This document shows, piece by piece, positions 11,536 to 26,100 of a DNA stretch of 64,000 bases. Every line of letters begins with the position of its first letter. The stretch's first letter is position 1. The notes under the pieces were generated by a model, which was not told where the DNA came from, did no database searches, and saw only the letters and a list, made by a program, of their open reading frames with translations. Source of the DNA: Hysterangium stoloniferum (Eukaryota; Basidiomycota; Agaricomycetes; Hysterangiales; Hysterangiaceae); assembly GCA_015178975.1 (NCBI GenBank), contig WHVD01000047.1, positions 124,001-188,000 of the forward strand, in the 5' to 3' direction. Both the position numbers and the translations under genes were made by a program.

Positions 11536-12872
11536 GTGCTCTTGAATGTTGCATCTGGGAAATGGAATCAGAATCCGCTCAGTTTTCTCAAATTGACAAT
11601 TATCATTAGGTACTTCGGATATTACAGAGTAAATAGTAACCAGGTGGTCCAGATGTACTGATATTCTATGTAACTAATCTAGATGCATTCCAAATCTCTG
11701 ATGTGTTTAGTATAGTACCCTTTTGACTACAAGATTTGCTTGATTTCTATGTTGTAAAAATATTACCAATGACACCCGAAGATTATATATTTCTGTATAG
11801 AACTACGTCATCAATCCTCTGAACAGTTAACTATTGGTGAAGTACTGTTACAGTAGATTATCTAGTGGTTGGTTGTCAGTCTCTTCAGGCTGAATTTAGG
11901 ATGCATTGTTAACGCTGATAAACTGTAGCAGACATTACTACACGAAATAAACACGCTTGAATCAAGCCCAACTGCCTTTTACATGCCATTGTCAAAGTAA
12001 CTTTGCCAACTTTTCGTCACATTAGTACCTGGGATTGATGGCCAATCTCCGGGGAATAAAAATAATAAGGGGACCCCGGATTCAGGTGCGGTCTCACTTT
12101 TTGTCATTCTCAGATGTCCGTCTCGCTGAATTGACCATAAATCTCAAGTGATGCTCCAGTGACTTTTAGTCCTCGTATCATATCATGTTAGGAATATTTG
12201 TAGCCTAGGCTTCAGGCTTGAAACTATGTAGTCTGATACTAAGTATCTGCCGTTCTAACATACCACCGTTCTGGATTGTTGGCAGCAGACCTCGTCTACG
12301 GGGATCCAGACAAATGGAAAGGACACTTATGAGGCTTCTATTATGTACATATTAATGATCAAATTGTCGAATTCCCTCGAACCAATCCCACTAGCAGCCC
12401 CAACTATTTGGAATAACAATTATACAGGTACCACGTGTGATATTGAGCCTTGTTGATATAGTTTTGCATTAATCTTGGACGCTAAACTGTAAGAACGGAA
12501 TCCTGAGGGATGGTAATATGCACACTACTTGCAAAATAAATGGGATGCTTTGTGTCAATGTTCCATGAAGTAACCACTGAGGACAAAACAATGGCTGGCC
12601 GTAGGCCTGCAGTGGGGAGAGCAAGATCACAATACAGCGTGAACGGTTTTTATTTATTCTTTAGGTCAAAGCCTATGAATATTTTCACACTAGCAGTATG
12701 TGTGATTAGTTACGAGTGCTTCACGTTTCGATGTAGTGGATTTACCGGGCGACTGGCGACTTAAGATCCGCGAAGGATCGTAGCCGTGATGCACGCCGAT
12801 TATAGGTAGTAAGCGCTCAACACAATTCAATTTTGCTTCGAGTCCCTTCCATCTCTCTTCCCAGCTCCAATC
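11536..12872. other. Intergenic spacer of 1.3 kb
   Basis: Between Paf1 and the Pns1-like gene, both on the plus strand. AT-rich, with many short stops in all frames. The ORF at 12540-12764 has no recognisable motif and is probably chance. A promoter for the downstream gene is expected in the last few hundred bases. Confidence 0.55.
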
Positions 12873-15118
12873 ATGTCTTCCGATGTCAAATATCAGCCAC
12901 CACAATATGCACCTCCAGCCCAAAACATGTATACGCCGAATAGCTCAACTCCATATGCTCCTTCAAGTCAGCCGATGCAGGCCGATGCAGGCACGTGGAA
13001 TAACTACAAAGAACAGAATAGACAAGTTTGGGGCGCCCCCATGGAGATTAAGAAAAAGAGGGTTAATGATATATTCTTTCTGATACTGTTCATTCTACAA
13101 GTCAGTAGGCACTTGACCAAGCCAAGTACAGTATTCATCTGTGGACTAGTTCCTCGGTTTCGCTGCTGTCAGTGGCATCGTACTTCATTCATGGGTGCAG
13201 GATGGTGGGTTGGGTGGCGGGTTAGGCGGTGGAATCAATGGATCTCGCACGGGCACCCGTATCACTCTCGACCGGCACACAGCTTTTCTACTTCTCCTTG
13301 TCGTCGCTGCGTCCCTTGTGATATCCACATTATATCTGATGTTTGTCAGAGCTTTTACGAAAATAATAATACATATCACCCTAATCCTATCTGTTGTGGC
13401 TAATGTAAGCAATCTGTTTCGTTCTGCAGCTTCACTTTTACCATTTTTTAGATCGCGATATGTATATATTACTGGATCACGAAGTACTACTGTAAATGGC
13501 ATTTCATCAGTGTTTTAGACACATCTGATATTTTTCAGCTGGAGCCATTATTTTCACAATTATCGCACTCTTTTCTCTGTTGGCCTATTACGGATATAGA
13601 TCACGGATTCCTTTAGCATCCCTAATTTTACAAGTAACCATGGATATCGCAAAACATCACATGAGTGTTTACGTTGTGGGATTTGTTGCTTTGGTTCTTC
13701 AGGCCGCTCTTAGTGTCTGGTTTACTTTTACAGCCATTGCAACGTAAGACTTTTTCTTTCTCCCTTCCCTTTTAAAACGTTGATTAATGTTGGTGGGACA
13801 GGTACACAAAATACACACCCGGAAATCCATGTGCGCTGGCTCACTCTGTGATATCAATCTTCAGACACTCACGCAGGCTTCAGCCTGTTCAAATGGCACA
13901 AGTTGTTCAAGCAGAACCGTGGCGGGTTTAATTTTTTATGAAGTGTTCAGCTATCTGTGGACATCCCAAGTTATTGGCAACGTTGCGTTAGCCACTTTGG
14001 CTGGCGGACCGTATGGAGGTACCCTATTTTCTCGATATTTGTGCACACCTGTTCATCTTTCATAGCGTGGTATTATTTCGGTCCAAGTTCGGATGGGCTC
14101 ATGCCCCCTCACCCTACCATATCTTCTTTTGGTCGCGCATCGACGCTTTCCTTGGGTTCAATTGCGTTCGGCTCTCTTATAGTAACCATCCTTGAGCTAA
14201 TCCGACTTATCCTGAATGCTGCCCGCCAATACGCGAATTCCGAAGGTCATCGTGAGTCCCAGATCTCAGCATATACAGTTCTTCCAACATAACATATGTA
14301 AAAAAAATTCAGCCGTCGAAGCATGCTTGGCATGTTGCGCGCAATGTCTCATAGGTGTTATCGAAAACCTGGTTCAGTACTTCAATAGGTGGGTCTAAGT
14401 GAAAATATATATCACATAAGTAATATCCCTTTACGTTCCAGGTATGCCTATATTGAGATTGCGCTGTACGGAAAGCCGTATATTGCAGCAGCGAAAGACA
14501 CGTGGCGACTCTTCCAAGATCGCGGGATTTCCGCGCTGATTAATGATTCTCTTGTTGGCATGGGTAAGCCTGGTCTCGTGAATAATAGATACACCTGTCT
14601 AACACGTTTCGCAGCTCTGACATGGGGGGGGTACATCGTTGGACTGCTCTCATCTTTATTCGGATACCTTTATTTACGACGTGCGTATTCCAAAAATACT
14701 GGTCGTTTAACTGACCTGTCCTAGTCACACATCCGGCATATAACGCGGACGGTCAATATACTGCCCCAGTCGTCTTGTTTTCCTTCATAATTGGACTAAC
14801 GTCCTGTGAGTTTTGGCTCTCCGTCTGTGCACATGACCCTGATCATTGTCACAGCATTGACGCTTTCTTCATCCATTGAAGCCGGCGTATCGACCATGTA
14901 TGCATACCCCTTTGTATCCCTTAACCATAATCAAAATTTCGTCTAGATTTGTTGGTCTCGCAGAAGATCCACAAGTCCTCGCAATCCGCGTCCCCGAACT
15001 ATTCGAGGTGGGTAGCGGCGGTCATGTTTACTCACTATAACAACACTGCTAATGCTACGCTGTGCTTAAATTCTAGATGATCCGTGAAACATACCCGGAA
15101 GTGGTACTAGGTGTTTAA
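12873..15118 (+). CDS. PNS1: Pns1/CTL family choline-transporter-like membrane protein
   Basis: Fourteen exons between 12873 and 15118 give 522 aa; the phases agree throughout. The N-terminal 70 residues are cytoplasmic and Pro/Tyr/Gln-rich (YQPPQYAPPAQ). Membrane segments follow: IFFLILFILQ/FLGFAAVSGIVL, then AFLLLLVVAASLVISTLYLM, and more to the end. Typical CTL features are a Cys-containing loop between membrane segments (NPSCSNGTSCS) and the conserved block EVFSYLWTSQVIGNV. An AYIEIALYGKPYIAAAKD-type helix and a C-terminal VFVGLAEDPQ segment complete it. The C-terminus is short and ends EVVLGV. Known role: plasma-membrane proteins related to choline transporters, although the yeast substrate is unsettled. 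Thirteen introns make this one of the most fragmented genes here. Confidence 0.92.
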
Positions 15119-15688
15119 TGATACAATGACTTCTGCTTGAACGGAGGGATACCAGCCGTTTATTCCCGATTTACATGCCATCGCGATCCCACTCCTCTTG
15201 TACAACCTTTGATTTTTGTCAGATCCCTTTCTTGGTGTTCATCTTAACGAAATTTACCCTATGCACGATTCAACGATTAATTTGACACTACCCTTTTTTC
15301 TCTCGACGAGTTTCGTGATATGTTAAGTGCCTGCTATAACTTACCAGCGGACCCAGAGCTGTGCAGAAGGTCCGATTTTAGGAGTTCAGTGGCTATAGCA
15401 TATTTAATTTTATCGTGGAGATATGGAATGTGGTGTGTCCATATAATCCAATTACGTTATTTGTGCCCTGATTATAAGTGTATGACAGCCCGGCGAGGGC
15501 GGGAGGGACAGATCCCGCAGCTATATTCAAATGCATCTTGGCTACCATCTAGACATCAAACACATACTGGGGCACTATAGAAACACTCTACTCGGTAAGA
15601 CAACGCGCTTGCGCTTTCAATTCCGCTTCAAGAGTCCCGTAGTCCTGAGTACGGATAGTCGTCTACAATTAGAAAAAGTCGTTGCTAA
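15119..15688. other. Convergent intergenic spacer
   Basis: 570 bp between the 3' ends of the Pns1-like gene (plus) and the oxidoreductase gene (minus). Should hold both 3' UTRs. Nothing else was seen. Confidence 0.55.
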
Positions 15689-17102
15689 TCAGGTTACAAC
15701 GAAGCTGGATCGTGGTCGTATGGGCAAGCCAAGCTTTGACCAAATTCTTAGGCACATTTTGGTGTAAAACCAAGAAATCAAACCAACCTTTTCGTATATC
15801 ATCTCCACAACCTTCATTTGGTTCACAGAATCCTCTTCTGATATCCACGTTTCGGGTGTTCTGCCTTGGACTTTATCCACGAACGCTTCGAGCTGATAGC
15901 GATATCTGCAAGGGGGTTGGGTGATGTGGCCGATCCGATACAAGGGCGGTCCTTACGTTGTCCACCACACTTCCCCCTTTCCATTCTTCGGCTTGTACGC
16001 CGTCTCGACCCTTTTCTTGCCTTCTTTGGAAGTGACCGTGATACTGTGATATATGTAGGCGCCAGGGAAATTAAACATGCTGACTTCCCCCCCTTCAAGC
16101 TGTACTGTGATGTGAAGTACAGGCCATTTCGGGATAATTGAAAAACGCCATGGCATCTGAAGGTCACAGCCGATTTCAGCGGTTGTTCCATTGGAAAATG
16201 CCAAGGCGGCATCGGTGGCACTGTCCACTCTTCTATCCCCAGGATGGGGCCTATGAGTTGCGCTGAGAACCTCAGTAGGTTCGGAAGATAGAACGGATCG
16301 TACTGCCGATATTCTGCAACACCTCAGGCTAAGGTAGGGTAATGGTAAGATAAACATACGGATAGACACCCATATCCATTAAAGCTCCCCCACCAAGATC
16401 AAAGTTGTAGCGGATATCGTTCTTACTAAACAAACCTCCTGGCACTTTCAGTTCAGACTTGGCACTTTTGATGTTTCCTAATTCTCCGCTCCGCAAAATT
16501 TCTGTGAAGCGACGGAACGCGGGATGGAATCTAGTAGACGGTTTTTTTTTTTTCAAAAAAATCTTGAAGTCTTCGGGCTCTTAATGGAACTTACCGGTAA
16601 TGAAAGGCCTCCAGTAATATCACATTATTATCTTTAGCTATTTGAAATAATATCTGGATCTCTTCAACAGTGTTGGTACTCGGTTTCTCTAGCAATACGT
16701 GTTTTCCTACGGCCAATGCCTTCGCAGTCCATTCGAAATGTAAGCCATTGGGAAGCTTTTCACGTATCATCCGAATAATAAGTTTATGGCGCGGAACGAC
16801 GAAAATGTCGCTTACTGGGTTGTAAATAGCATCAATTTCGGGATCTTCAAGCAATTCTATACCGCTGGTCAGTACTTAGAAAGGAGGAAATACCCGTGAA
16901 TGGTGTCTCTGTGACCTTGATACCCCGTTGGACCAAAATATACTTTTCCAATGTCATGTTTTGAGGCAAACGCCCGCGCCTTTTTTTCATCTCTCGCGGC
17001 CACGGCAACAACAAGTGCATTTGGATGACTTCTGGCGGCGCCAATAAGCGCAATCGGCGCGATCCTAGCTGCTCCTAAAATTCCAAACCGCACAGGTGTC
17101 AC
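15689..17102 (-). CDS. Gfo/Idh/MocA family NAD(P)-dependent oxidoreductase
   Basis: Seven exons (16916-17102, 16816-16856, 16595-16755, 16360-16530, 15957-16313, 15905-... to 15788, 15689-15733) give 359 aa, the usual family size. The Rossmann fold opens RFGILGAARIAPIALIGAA. The conserved cofactor/catalytic motif is LLEKPSTNTVEE near residue 105 (the EKP of the family), then LLEAFHYRFHPAF. The C-terminal sheet domain includes LGGGALMDMGVYP. Closest in pattern are the dimeric dihydrodiol dehydrogenase / D-xylose 1-dehydrogenase (NADP) enzymes, so a sugar or diol is the likely substrate; this is inferred from family. The last exon, ending PRSSFVV, lies downstream of an intron whose removal avoids an early stop. 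Confidence 0.9.
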
Positions 17103-17502
17103 TTTCTCTGCTTTGGGTGGATTCAGAGCCTGTGAAATTTTCGTGGTTGAGAGTCATAGTCCTAGTGCACGTAATATTTAGTATAATAGAGCTGGGTGAC
17201 GTACAGTGTACGTTCTCTTTATTATCTCTAACATTTCGGCCTAAACTGGGAGTCTAGTAGGGAAATTTCTCGCGGATTAGTAGGAAATACTTAATCGGAA
17301 GGTGGTATACACGTCAACAATCACCCTTCGTGAATTCAAATTACAATGACGTATGAAGTATTGTCGTAAGATTGACGCTCCATGAGGGCCACAATGTAAA
17401 ATGAGTCCGCTCCCATTGGTCCCACTTCCTGGCGCGGCTATATCATGATCATGATTGTTGTCGTCTGACATCTGCTTTTCTTCAATCTGCTTTCTGGCTC
17501 TC
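17103..17502. other. Divergent intergenic spacer
   Basis: 400 bp between divergent starts of the oxidoreductase (minus) and the F-box gene (plus). It should hold both promoters. No distinct element recognised. Confidence 0.55.
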
Positions 17503-19238
17503 ATGAACAGCTCGCTGCTCCATATGACATCTAATGACCAGCATATTTCACACAACCTGACAGAGGCACAAGTAATTTTGAATTGCCCAAACGAGGTCAT
17601 ATTTGGCATTCTGAAATTGCTATCTCCGAAAGATATACTTAGAGTGAGACAGGTAGGGACTTTATCCGAATCTTAGCAGTGTTTCGATGGTACCTTCTGC
17701 GAGATGACACCAATCTGACAAAACCTTCAAGGCATGTTCGCGGATTTACTTCCTCACCAATGATCGATCTCTCTGGAACGATGTAATATTACGCCTCTCA
17801 GACGACTTTCCCCTGCCATCTAGAGTGCGAATGATGGCATCTTCTGTATGCGACCTCGAGCTGACTGCTATCCGAGCGGCTACCATAGAGAAGCAGTGGC
17901 TACTTCCCAGAAGTATACCCCCACGAATAGTCAGCCTGCCCATCGGACACCAGAACTCTATCAGATATATGAAACTTTTCGAGCATCGATTTGCTTTGAT
18001 TATCTATTCCGTGTCGTCAAATGTCGTATTGGCAGATGTTGATGGCTTGCGCTCGCAGGGGATTCATGGCGGATCACAGACACGGGGAAAAATCATAGGC
18101 AGCTGGTCCAGCCTAGATCTGGGTGACATACGTCCCGAATCATGTATGGCCAAATACGATGAAGCCTCTGAAGAGCTGTGGGTATCGTTTTGCCTTAATT
18201 CCAACTTGTAAGCTGGATTCCTCGTGGACCAACCTATATTTATTATTTTTATAGTGATTCAATCTTGCATGTTTTAGCGATCTCATTGTCTGGAAATCCC
18301 GCACAAATCCGCCCATTTCGACGCAAGGCTCGTATCTATAAACCGGACCCAGAAAATTCAGGGAGTCCGACATGCATCAATAAAGAATTTACATGGGTTG
18401 CACAAGGCAGTTATACTCCTCACGGCATCGAGATCACGTGTATAGCGACTGGTGTGCGTACAATTTTAGTATCATCTAACGGGGATGACTATGTAAGTAT
18501 TATACCTGAAGAGACCGACCGTATCGGCTTGATCTAATTATGAACAAGGATACGTTGGATCCATACTCCAAATGGCTTACATTGGATGTCTTCGAGCCGT
18601 ATATAATTGCCGTTCGGCCGGAATTTTTCCAAATCTACATTATCCCTCTAGGGCTCGAAACGACCCTTGAAAACAATACTTTGTGTGTCAAAACAACCGT
18701 ACACACTGTGCACTTCTCAGATACGGCTTTTTGGTCAGCGGCTGTTTCGGTTCCACCCGCGTTGACTAACCATATCTCGGTGATACTGCTTCTCACTGAT
18801 GCTTTTCGAACTGTTGTGCATTATTCCATCTGCCTTATTTACCACCCAGAGAATGGTCACTCAACGGTATTATCTGTGACAGATAATGTAGTCATCTCAC
18901 TTGCACTTCGCGAGAGCTTTATCAGCGATGGATTTTCCTTAGGTCCACTGGCCAGACGTGCGGTGTGGATCGAGAAGGCAAGCGGTTCATTAGAGAGACG
19001 CGTTATTGCGTTTAGACCAGACTGTTCCCAAGGAAATGATCCTTCAATCTCCGTCTCCCAGGTTTACGTCACCGCATCCATAGATTTTTCAGACGATCTA
19101 GTACGTATCAGCTGTGATGAGGTGACTGGCAGAATTGTCATTGCGACTCGGCGTGGTGAGCTCTTGATTTTGGATATTTGGCACAGAACACAGAATTCCA
19201 GGGCAATATTATCTAGGTTCCAGAATCCTCCCAACTAA
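17503..19238 (+). CDS. F-box protein
   Basis: Four exons (17503-17652, 17732-18207, 18255-18492, 18549-19238) give 517 aa. An F-box lies at about residues 25-70: CPNEVIFGILKLLSPKDILRV, then after intron 1 a Cys-Ser-Arg and LWNDVILRLSDDFPLP. This is the L/I-P-x-E-I/V pattern that binds Skp1. The rest is a beta-rich domain of about 430 residues with no repeat I can align, although strands such as GRIVIATRRGELLILDIW resemble a blade of a propeller. Known role of the family: substrate receptor of SCF ubiquitin ligases. Large F-box families are usual in Agaricomycetes. The target is unknown. Met at 17503 is the first ATG in frame. Confidence 0.8.
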
Positions 19239-22200
19239 TAGATGATAGCGGTGTGTGTATTAGTATCGTATTCGACTGTGTATTACAAATGGTCAAACAC
19301 TTAATATACAAAGAAACAGTTATATTCTTAACGCTTTTGAATACCGGTGGATCTCTCTCGATACTAATCGGGGTCGTGTCCCGAATCACCGAATCCCGAC
19401 CGAAGTTATTCAGAACATCCATAAGGTTCCGTGTCCTATCTCTGCTACTGCTGGCAAAAAAACGATGGTACGATATTTAGGCAAAATAAGCGCAAGCACG
19501 CGAGTCGAATTCTCACCACGCTAGTCCAAAACGAGAAATTCTATTCGGCATTCCGAACTTGATAACTTCTGAAAAGCACTAGACGGGGATGTTTTGTAGA
19601 TGTGGGGTGCCCAACGGTCTTATAATTTGCCCGAGTTCTCTCCTCCAGCTTGAGACACTTCGTGCGTCCAGAATGCTGGGATTTCTTAGAGGGCTGGTAG
19701 TAGGTCAAATTGTGCCCGATTTTTTGGATACGACCTCAAGTAGCAGCGGGACGGGTCCTGATACCGGGTCACCGTTTTGCTTCTTATAAACCAATACAGC
19801 ATATTCCAGGGTTGCCATTGTTAGAATCATTGAGTTAATCCGGCATTTGCTGGGACTCAGTGAGACATATTTTGCGAGTTATTTCTTAAGACCTTGCTGA
19901 ATTATTTAGTGGCTTCTTTTACGACTCAGATTTTGCGCATTAAAAAGAACTGTAGTTACAGTGCAAAAATACAACTTACTACATGTTATATTTACAACTC
20001 CGTGTCAATATGTGCTATACGATACGATTATCGGGAAGCGTTTTTGTGTTCTTTTATAGAATAATATCTACTTTGAGACATCTGCACCGGCGCAGTATGG
20101 AATTGAAAAGGAGTTTATACTGTATCCAAAGTATTCGATCTTTGAATGAATTATCTGAACAACCTTTTAGATCCGCGAGTCTCAAAGTTTTTACGGCTCG
20201 CAGACACACTAACAATATATCGCATCACAAAGTAAGTAAGAAGTACAGAAGAAAAATAACTACAAGAAGCGCCAGGCGAGATAGGAGGGTCTACGACATC
20301 GCCTTTTGCTGGAGGGGTACTCTCCGAGGATAATATGGCGCTTTACATACATTTCTATGTTGTTAAAGTACCATCCTCAAGAGTGCCACCAGAGAGAAAT
20401 TCTCCATTTTCGCTTGGGAGGCAGAGAATTCTCACCTTGAGAGTGCAGGCGTACATCTAGTCCATAACGATTAGCAAGTGACAGAATCAATACACGTCTT
20501 GGTACTTCCTCGCCTAAATGCATTAACTAATGGGGCAGATACCGCCGAGAAGAAGTTCATGCCACATTTGGACAAGATGCAGTTGGGCAATTTATCCGCC
20601 ATAATACAACATCGGATATGTGCAAAAGGTGCCGCAGAAGATGATCGTAGCTGGGAACTTGTCAGTCCTTCACCAGAAACTGACTTACCACAATGGTGAG
20701 ATGGGAGAGTGTATGGAACTTCCTCGTTCCTCGGCGGCTTTATCGCGATAGTATACCTAACGGGAATGAGGTCGCTTTCAAGTTGATACCTGAGATACAC
20801 GTTATGAAAAGGATCGATCAGATTCGTAAAAAGCTCAGCGCCTCAAGCATCTCGCCCTCCAGTAGTAATATTGCACTATGAAGCTATTACACAACAGCGG
20901 ATATGCACAGGCCACGCGTATATCGTATGCTCCCCGCGTAACACCAAAAGCCTTGGCCGAAGTTCCCTAGTGCGATCTGGATGGACGACGTATACAAGAT
21001 AGAATTGTCATAATCCGTAGGAAATGCGACACCTTCCAAATCGTTTGTAGTCGCGTGGGTATGTCAGATTCAAAAGTTGCATTTCCTCCTTTCTAGACAT
21101 ACGAGGCCTTGATAGATAGATAGATATGGGTGTCTGTCGCTCATTGGTGGTAGGGCGTGTCACCACTAGAACCCGCTAGCAACGGGCCACATGTCATCTG
21201 ATTGTGTTCGGCATGCATGGATATCGACAGCCATAGTGGGGCACCGGTGATGATACTAGCCAATAAGCCAGTCTCTTTGCCGCACGGTACGGTTAACCTT
21301 ATTGTCACAGACAGGGCTTGGGTCTCTGAAGGGCAGATGCACGACAGGGTATCGTGCCACTCTTTTTATGCGCTCTACTGTGGTAACATTCCCGAAGCGA
21401 TGCACCCACATGGGCAGACAGCAGTCCTGAGATGTTGGAGCGAGAGCGATATCAAGTGGGAGTGAGTCTAGTATGCATTTTTCGAAAAATGCCGCCGTTG
21501 CGGATAGCCATCGGCACCTCAACGTATATTTCTGTATCGTTGCTTTTATACTAGTGAAGATACGAGGATACAACATGAATTGCTGTCACCCCTAACCCAC
21601 GACGCTGTCCCCATAGTTGGTGTCAGGTCGTGCAGGAAAAAATATAAAACTATAAATGCAGATATCAGCAACAGAAAAAAAAACACGCCAATTAGTGAAG
21701 GAAACAGTGATAAGATAAGAGGTCGTAGTCGGATGCCAGCTACATGGCAGGCGCGATGCACTAGTAGGCAGTGAACACTTCTGGATTTGCTGCGATGCCA
21801 CTTTATATTGACGACCTCGTGATTTTAGAGGACAATAAAAAATGGGACGGACGAGACCTAGGAACAGGGGCGTTAGTGACTGTCTAAGTAATTTTTTTGG
21901 AGAAAGCCATAAGCCCTCCGCCACCGCGCTATTGGTTATACGAGGTCTGGTCTGAATCTCTTGATCCAATTGTATGAGTGTTGGCTTGGTGTCTCATCCT
22001 GACTACCAGACAATATAAAGGTTCGTGTAGCCTATCGGCTACCTGCCAATGCGCGGCTACCAGTGCAAGGTAGAATGGAATGGCAAGGTTTAGCAACGCA
22101 TATCAAACATAAAATTTTTTTGTCATTGGAAAATTTATAGAACTAGAGGAGATGATCGGTTTAGTTGCTGGTACGAGAGGGACGTGTGTGTACCTGACAC

Positions 22201-23186
22201 AGTGGCAACACGTATGCATGGTGCCACGCTCATCGATCTTCGAGGACATTGACATCATTCCGTGTTACCAAAAAGAATCCAATATTTATCTGAACTGAGG
22301 AATGCGAGCGGATCTTCGATAGATTCAGAGAATTCGAAAGCTTCTTTGGACGCCTTTTGGATCTATGTTTGTCTATGACTTTCTCCTCTCTATTTTTAAG
22401 TTTAAATGAACTTGACTCTTCAATGTTCAACTTGACACGTCGTGTTGAGTAGCTATATATGTCTTTGAATACCATGGCGAATCAAGGGATGCGATGATTT
22501 AACACCTAAGAGCTATTACATTGAGACTTGATGAGACAACTGGAGTCGTTATAATCTAATCAAACTTTGACCTCACCGCTAGACTTCCGAGAGCCTTTCA
22601 TGTTGGATCGATCAGCCATGCTTCTGTTCCTCCTCGAAATATGCTCATCACACCAAGGAAAATTCAGAGGATATCGATGAATCAAGACTGAACAACTTCC
22701 ATATAACAACATGCTGGATAATAAGGACGTCGATATTATTGTTGTGACTTGTGTCAGGAGTTTACTCGGATCACGTGGCCGAGGAATGCTAATTTATTAA
22801 TTAATTTTAAGCGATGGGGTGTCATTGGGACCTTGGGATCCTCAAGGATATCTTCTCATTGTTGGCGGTGCTATGAACGCTGCCAGCAGTGGGGATGCAC
22901 CATGCTGTCTATTTTTTCATTGATCCGAGTTCATTGTATCCCGATGCATTTTATACGTGTCGCGGTAATGAGGTTATTTATCATTCAGAGACAATAATGG
23001 GAGTCAGAGAACCAGGTTCAAATATAAAAAGGATATAACAAAGTCAAAGTTCAGCTGTTATTCTAAGAGTGACATTGATGTTGAATATAACTCGCTTAGC
23101 GCCGGCAATCAATTATTACCTCGTGGAGTGTTCGGGGTAATCCAGGATAATCATCACCCATCCTCAACAAGGCTCTCTCCCATCGC
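19239..23186. other. Gene-poor region of about 3.9 kb
   Basis: No ORF in this stretch has a recognisable motif, and I could not chain any of them into a gene with matching splice sites. Short ORFs such as those at 19983-20333, 21202-21465 and 22749-22997 are most likely chance. The region is AT-rich. The last several hundred bases must hold the promoter of the RING-PH-vWA gene. Relics too decayed to recognise by eye cannot be excluded. Confidence 0.5.
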
Positions 23187-26100
23187 ATGGCCCCGCCTTC
23201 ATCCTCAACTTCTACTTGGTCACTGTTCCGCAGCAAGACATCACCCACACCCACGCCCACCCCCCCTCCTTATCCTCATCCTCATCCTCATTCCCCTCCC
23301 CCGTTTTCATCGTCATACCCACAATCTCATTCTCCTCCCACCAACTCATATACCCCAATGTCCCCAGCACCCCTTCCCGTCGTCTCCTCAAGAAACACCG
23401 ATGACAACGAAGCAGAATGCCCAGTTTGCTTAGAACCACTCTCCTTCTCATTTAGGTTACCCGGAGAGAAGCCTCACGTCGTTCCAGAGTGTGGTCATGC
23501 TCTACACCAGGCCTGTTTTGTTGCCGTGTACGAGACAACACCAGGCTCCCGTGCATCGAATAACACACCACGCAAAACAAACCTCGGTGTCTGTGGCGTA
23601 TGCAGACGTCCCATGAAGGTCGGCGACGGAGATAGCGGGAAGAGTAACAGTGCGTATCTCATACCCCACCTTATACCCCACCTCCTCCTCTGATACACCT
23701 CCTCCAAGAACTGGCTGCCTTAACAGGCATGGGTGAACGAAACACGGCCGCAATATACCCAGGCAGGGGCCAGCAGCAGACAGCAGCATCACCGACTCCA
23801 TACGATCCTAATGAAGATGATCCCCTTGATCCCACAGGAAGCATCCGCTCGGGAAATAGTCAGCACTCCAAACCCACACCATACATCATCGCACCAAGCA
23901 TTCAAGTCAAGCCAGAATTCTCATCTCTCATTCGTACCTCAGATCCCACACAACCACTCACATGCATCGTCACAATCGAGCTACCTAGTCGCCGTACCCA
24001 TAGTCATATCCCGGGTCCTGTCGTCGACTCACAATACCAACGTGCCCCCTCCAGCGATCGAAGCGATGCCACTGTCACTAGCACCCGTCACCGCCCTGTA
24101 TCTACAGACTCAATATCTTCTGCTCCCTACGCCGCTTACAACGCCACCCCTGCACCCGTACAGGACTCGCCGTTCACCAGCATAACCGAAGACCTCCGTG
24201 CCCGTATCATTGACTGGAAGGGGCACCCCTTGGCAGGCCTCGGTCCTTTGCAGATGTTCGATTTGCTCAGCGTGCGACGAGACTCACTCGTCCGCGAATT
24301 CTATGTCTATCTCTTCAAAGAGGCTATCATTTGCGTTATTGAGGAGAGGAAGCGCTCTCTAGGACGCCTTCTCTCCGGGGATTCGTCCGGTACAGGCGTC
24401 CAGCAAACCAAGGGGGTACTTAGACTCAAGGGCAGAATCTACATAAGGCATATCAAACAAGTGACAGAGACGAGCGCTTCAGGCGAGCTGAGCCTCACCA
24501 TCGACATGGAAGATGAGCGCCTTGAGTCCTTCATTTTGATCTTTCGCAATCGTTCCAGCTTAGAAACTTGGCGTGCGCATATCGCAGGGCTTGTTGCGAG
24601 TTACCATGCTCCGACACCGAGCGAGTTCGGCGGGAAGGCACAGAGAATGCTTAGTGGGAGTACAGCCGGCACCGGCAGTGATGGAACATCCCAGACGGAT
24701 TCCCTCCTCGCCCAAGGATCAAGTCGTTCCACAATGTCCTCCTCCACGTCGCACAATACCCACACTCATACCCACACATACACTCCACCGCTCGTCACCC
24801 CCCATCTATCCTCGGGCCCATCGAACTCACTTCCCGCTCTCCCGCACACACCACTCGATCTCATACTCGTAGTATCTCTCCCTCCCCCAACCGCATCCCA
24901 ATCCACCGCCGCGCTTAAAAATCGCGTTATTAAAACCGCACTAGATTTCGTATTCGCCAGTCTTGGCGGGAAAGACCGCGTCAGCCTCGTCACCTTCCAA
25001 GTCGGGATGGGTGGACAGGTCCGGCGCACGCCGTTCCTCTGTCCCGCTAGGAAACGGGGCAGTGAACGGCTCGTCCGTTTTGTGGATGGTATTGGTGCGA
25101 GCGCGAACCCTGGAGATGGGGGACAGGAAGATGAGTTTGTGGTACGGACCCCGCGGGAGGAAAAGACGGACGTGGTGACCGCGGTTAACCATGCGTTGGA
25201 TGTGGTGTTACAGCGGAAGGCGAGGAATGCCATCTCTGGGATGATGTTGGTGAGTGATGCCGCGGATAGTACAAGGAGGGCCCAGATGGATCTCGTCCTT
25301 GCCAGAGCGGAGGCTGCTAAGTGAGTAGGCTTCTTTTTTGGAATTGGCGGACTATCTGACTGACTTGTCTACTCTCATCTCTAGTGTCCCAATCCATTCG
25401 TTCGGGTATGGCCGCTCCCATGATCCTGCATCTCTCTGGCTCATGTCGAATCACACATCCGGTACTTATACCTTTGTAAAAGACTGGTATGATCTGCGTG
25501 ACTGTCTCGCGGGTTGTATCGGTGGCATGATGTCCATCGGGCTTCTCAACATGAAGCTACACATGAAAGTTGTCGATGGACGGCGATTTAGGATCAGAAA
25601 AGTGAGTGGTGGCCCGGCATGCATCGTTGCCAGCGATGGCCACGATGTTGACGTTGACGTCGGTGAGCTGCGGTATGGTGAAAAAAAAGAAATGCTGGTA
25701 GAGCTTGAGCTGGATAACGGCGTTGACGGCGGAAAGAACAACAACGGAAAAGGCGTAGAGGGGAGCAACGGACACCGAAACGCAACGGAGCAGTACGTCG
25801 CAAGCATGGGACTCGACATTGGCGGGGGCGACGACATGGCAACCCTCGTGCAGGGAATGATGGACGGCATGATTGACGAAGTCCCCGTCTTCGAAGTTGA
25901 CGGATCGTTTTACGACCCCGCTGCATGCAAACAAGTCTCCCGCCTTGCACATCCCGTCCTCTTAACTGTCACGCTTCTCCCTCCCTCCGTCCGTCTGCAA
26001 CAGCAGCAGCAACAGCAGCAGTCCGTCGCAGCATCAGAGACATCCGATGCCGTGATCGTCCGTCGCCGCATGGAGCTGCTTGCCTCCGACATGATCACCC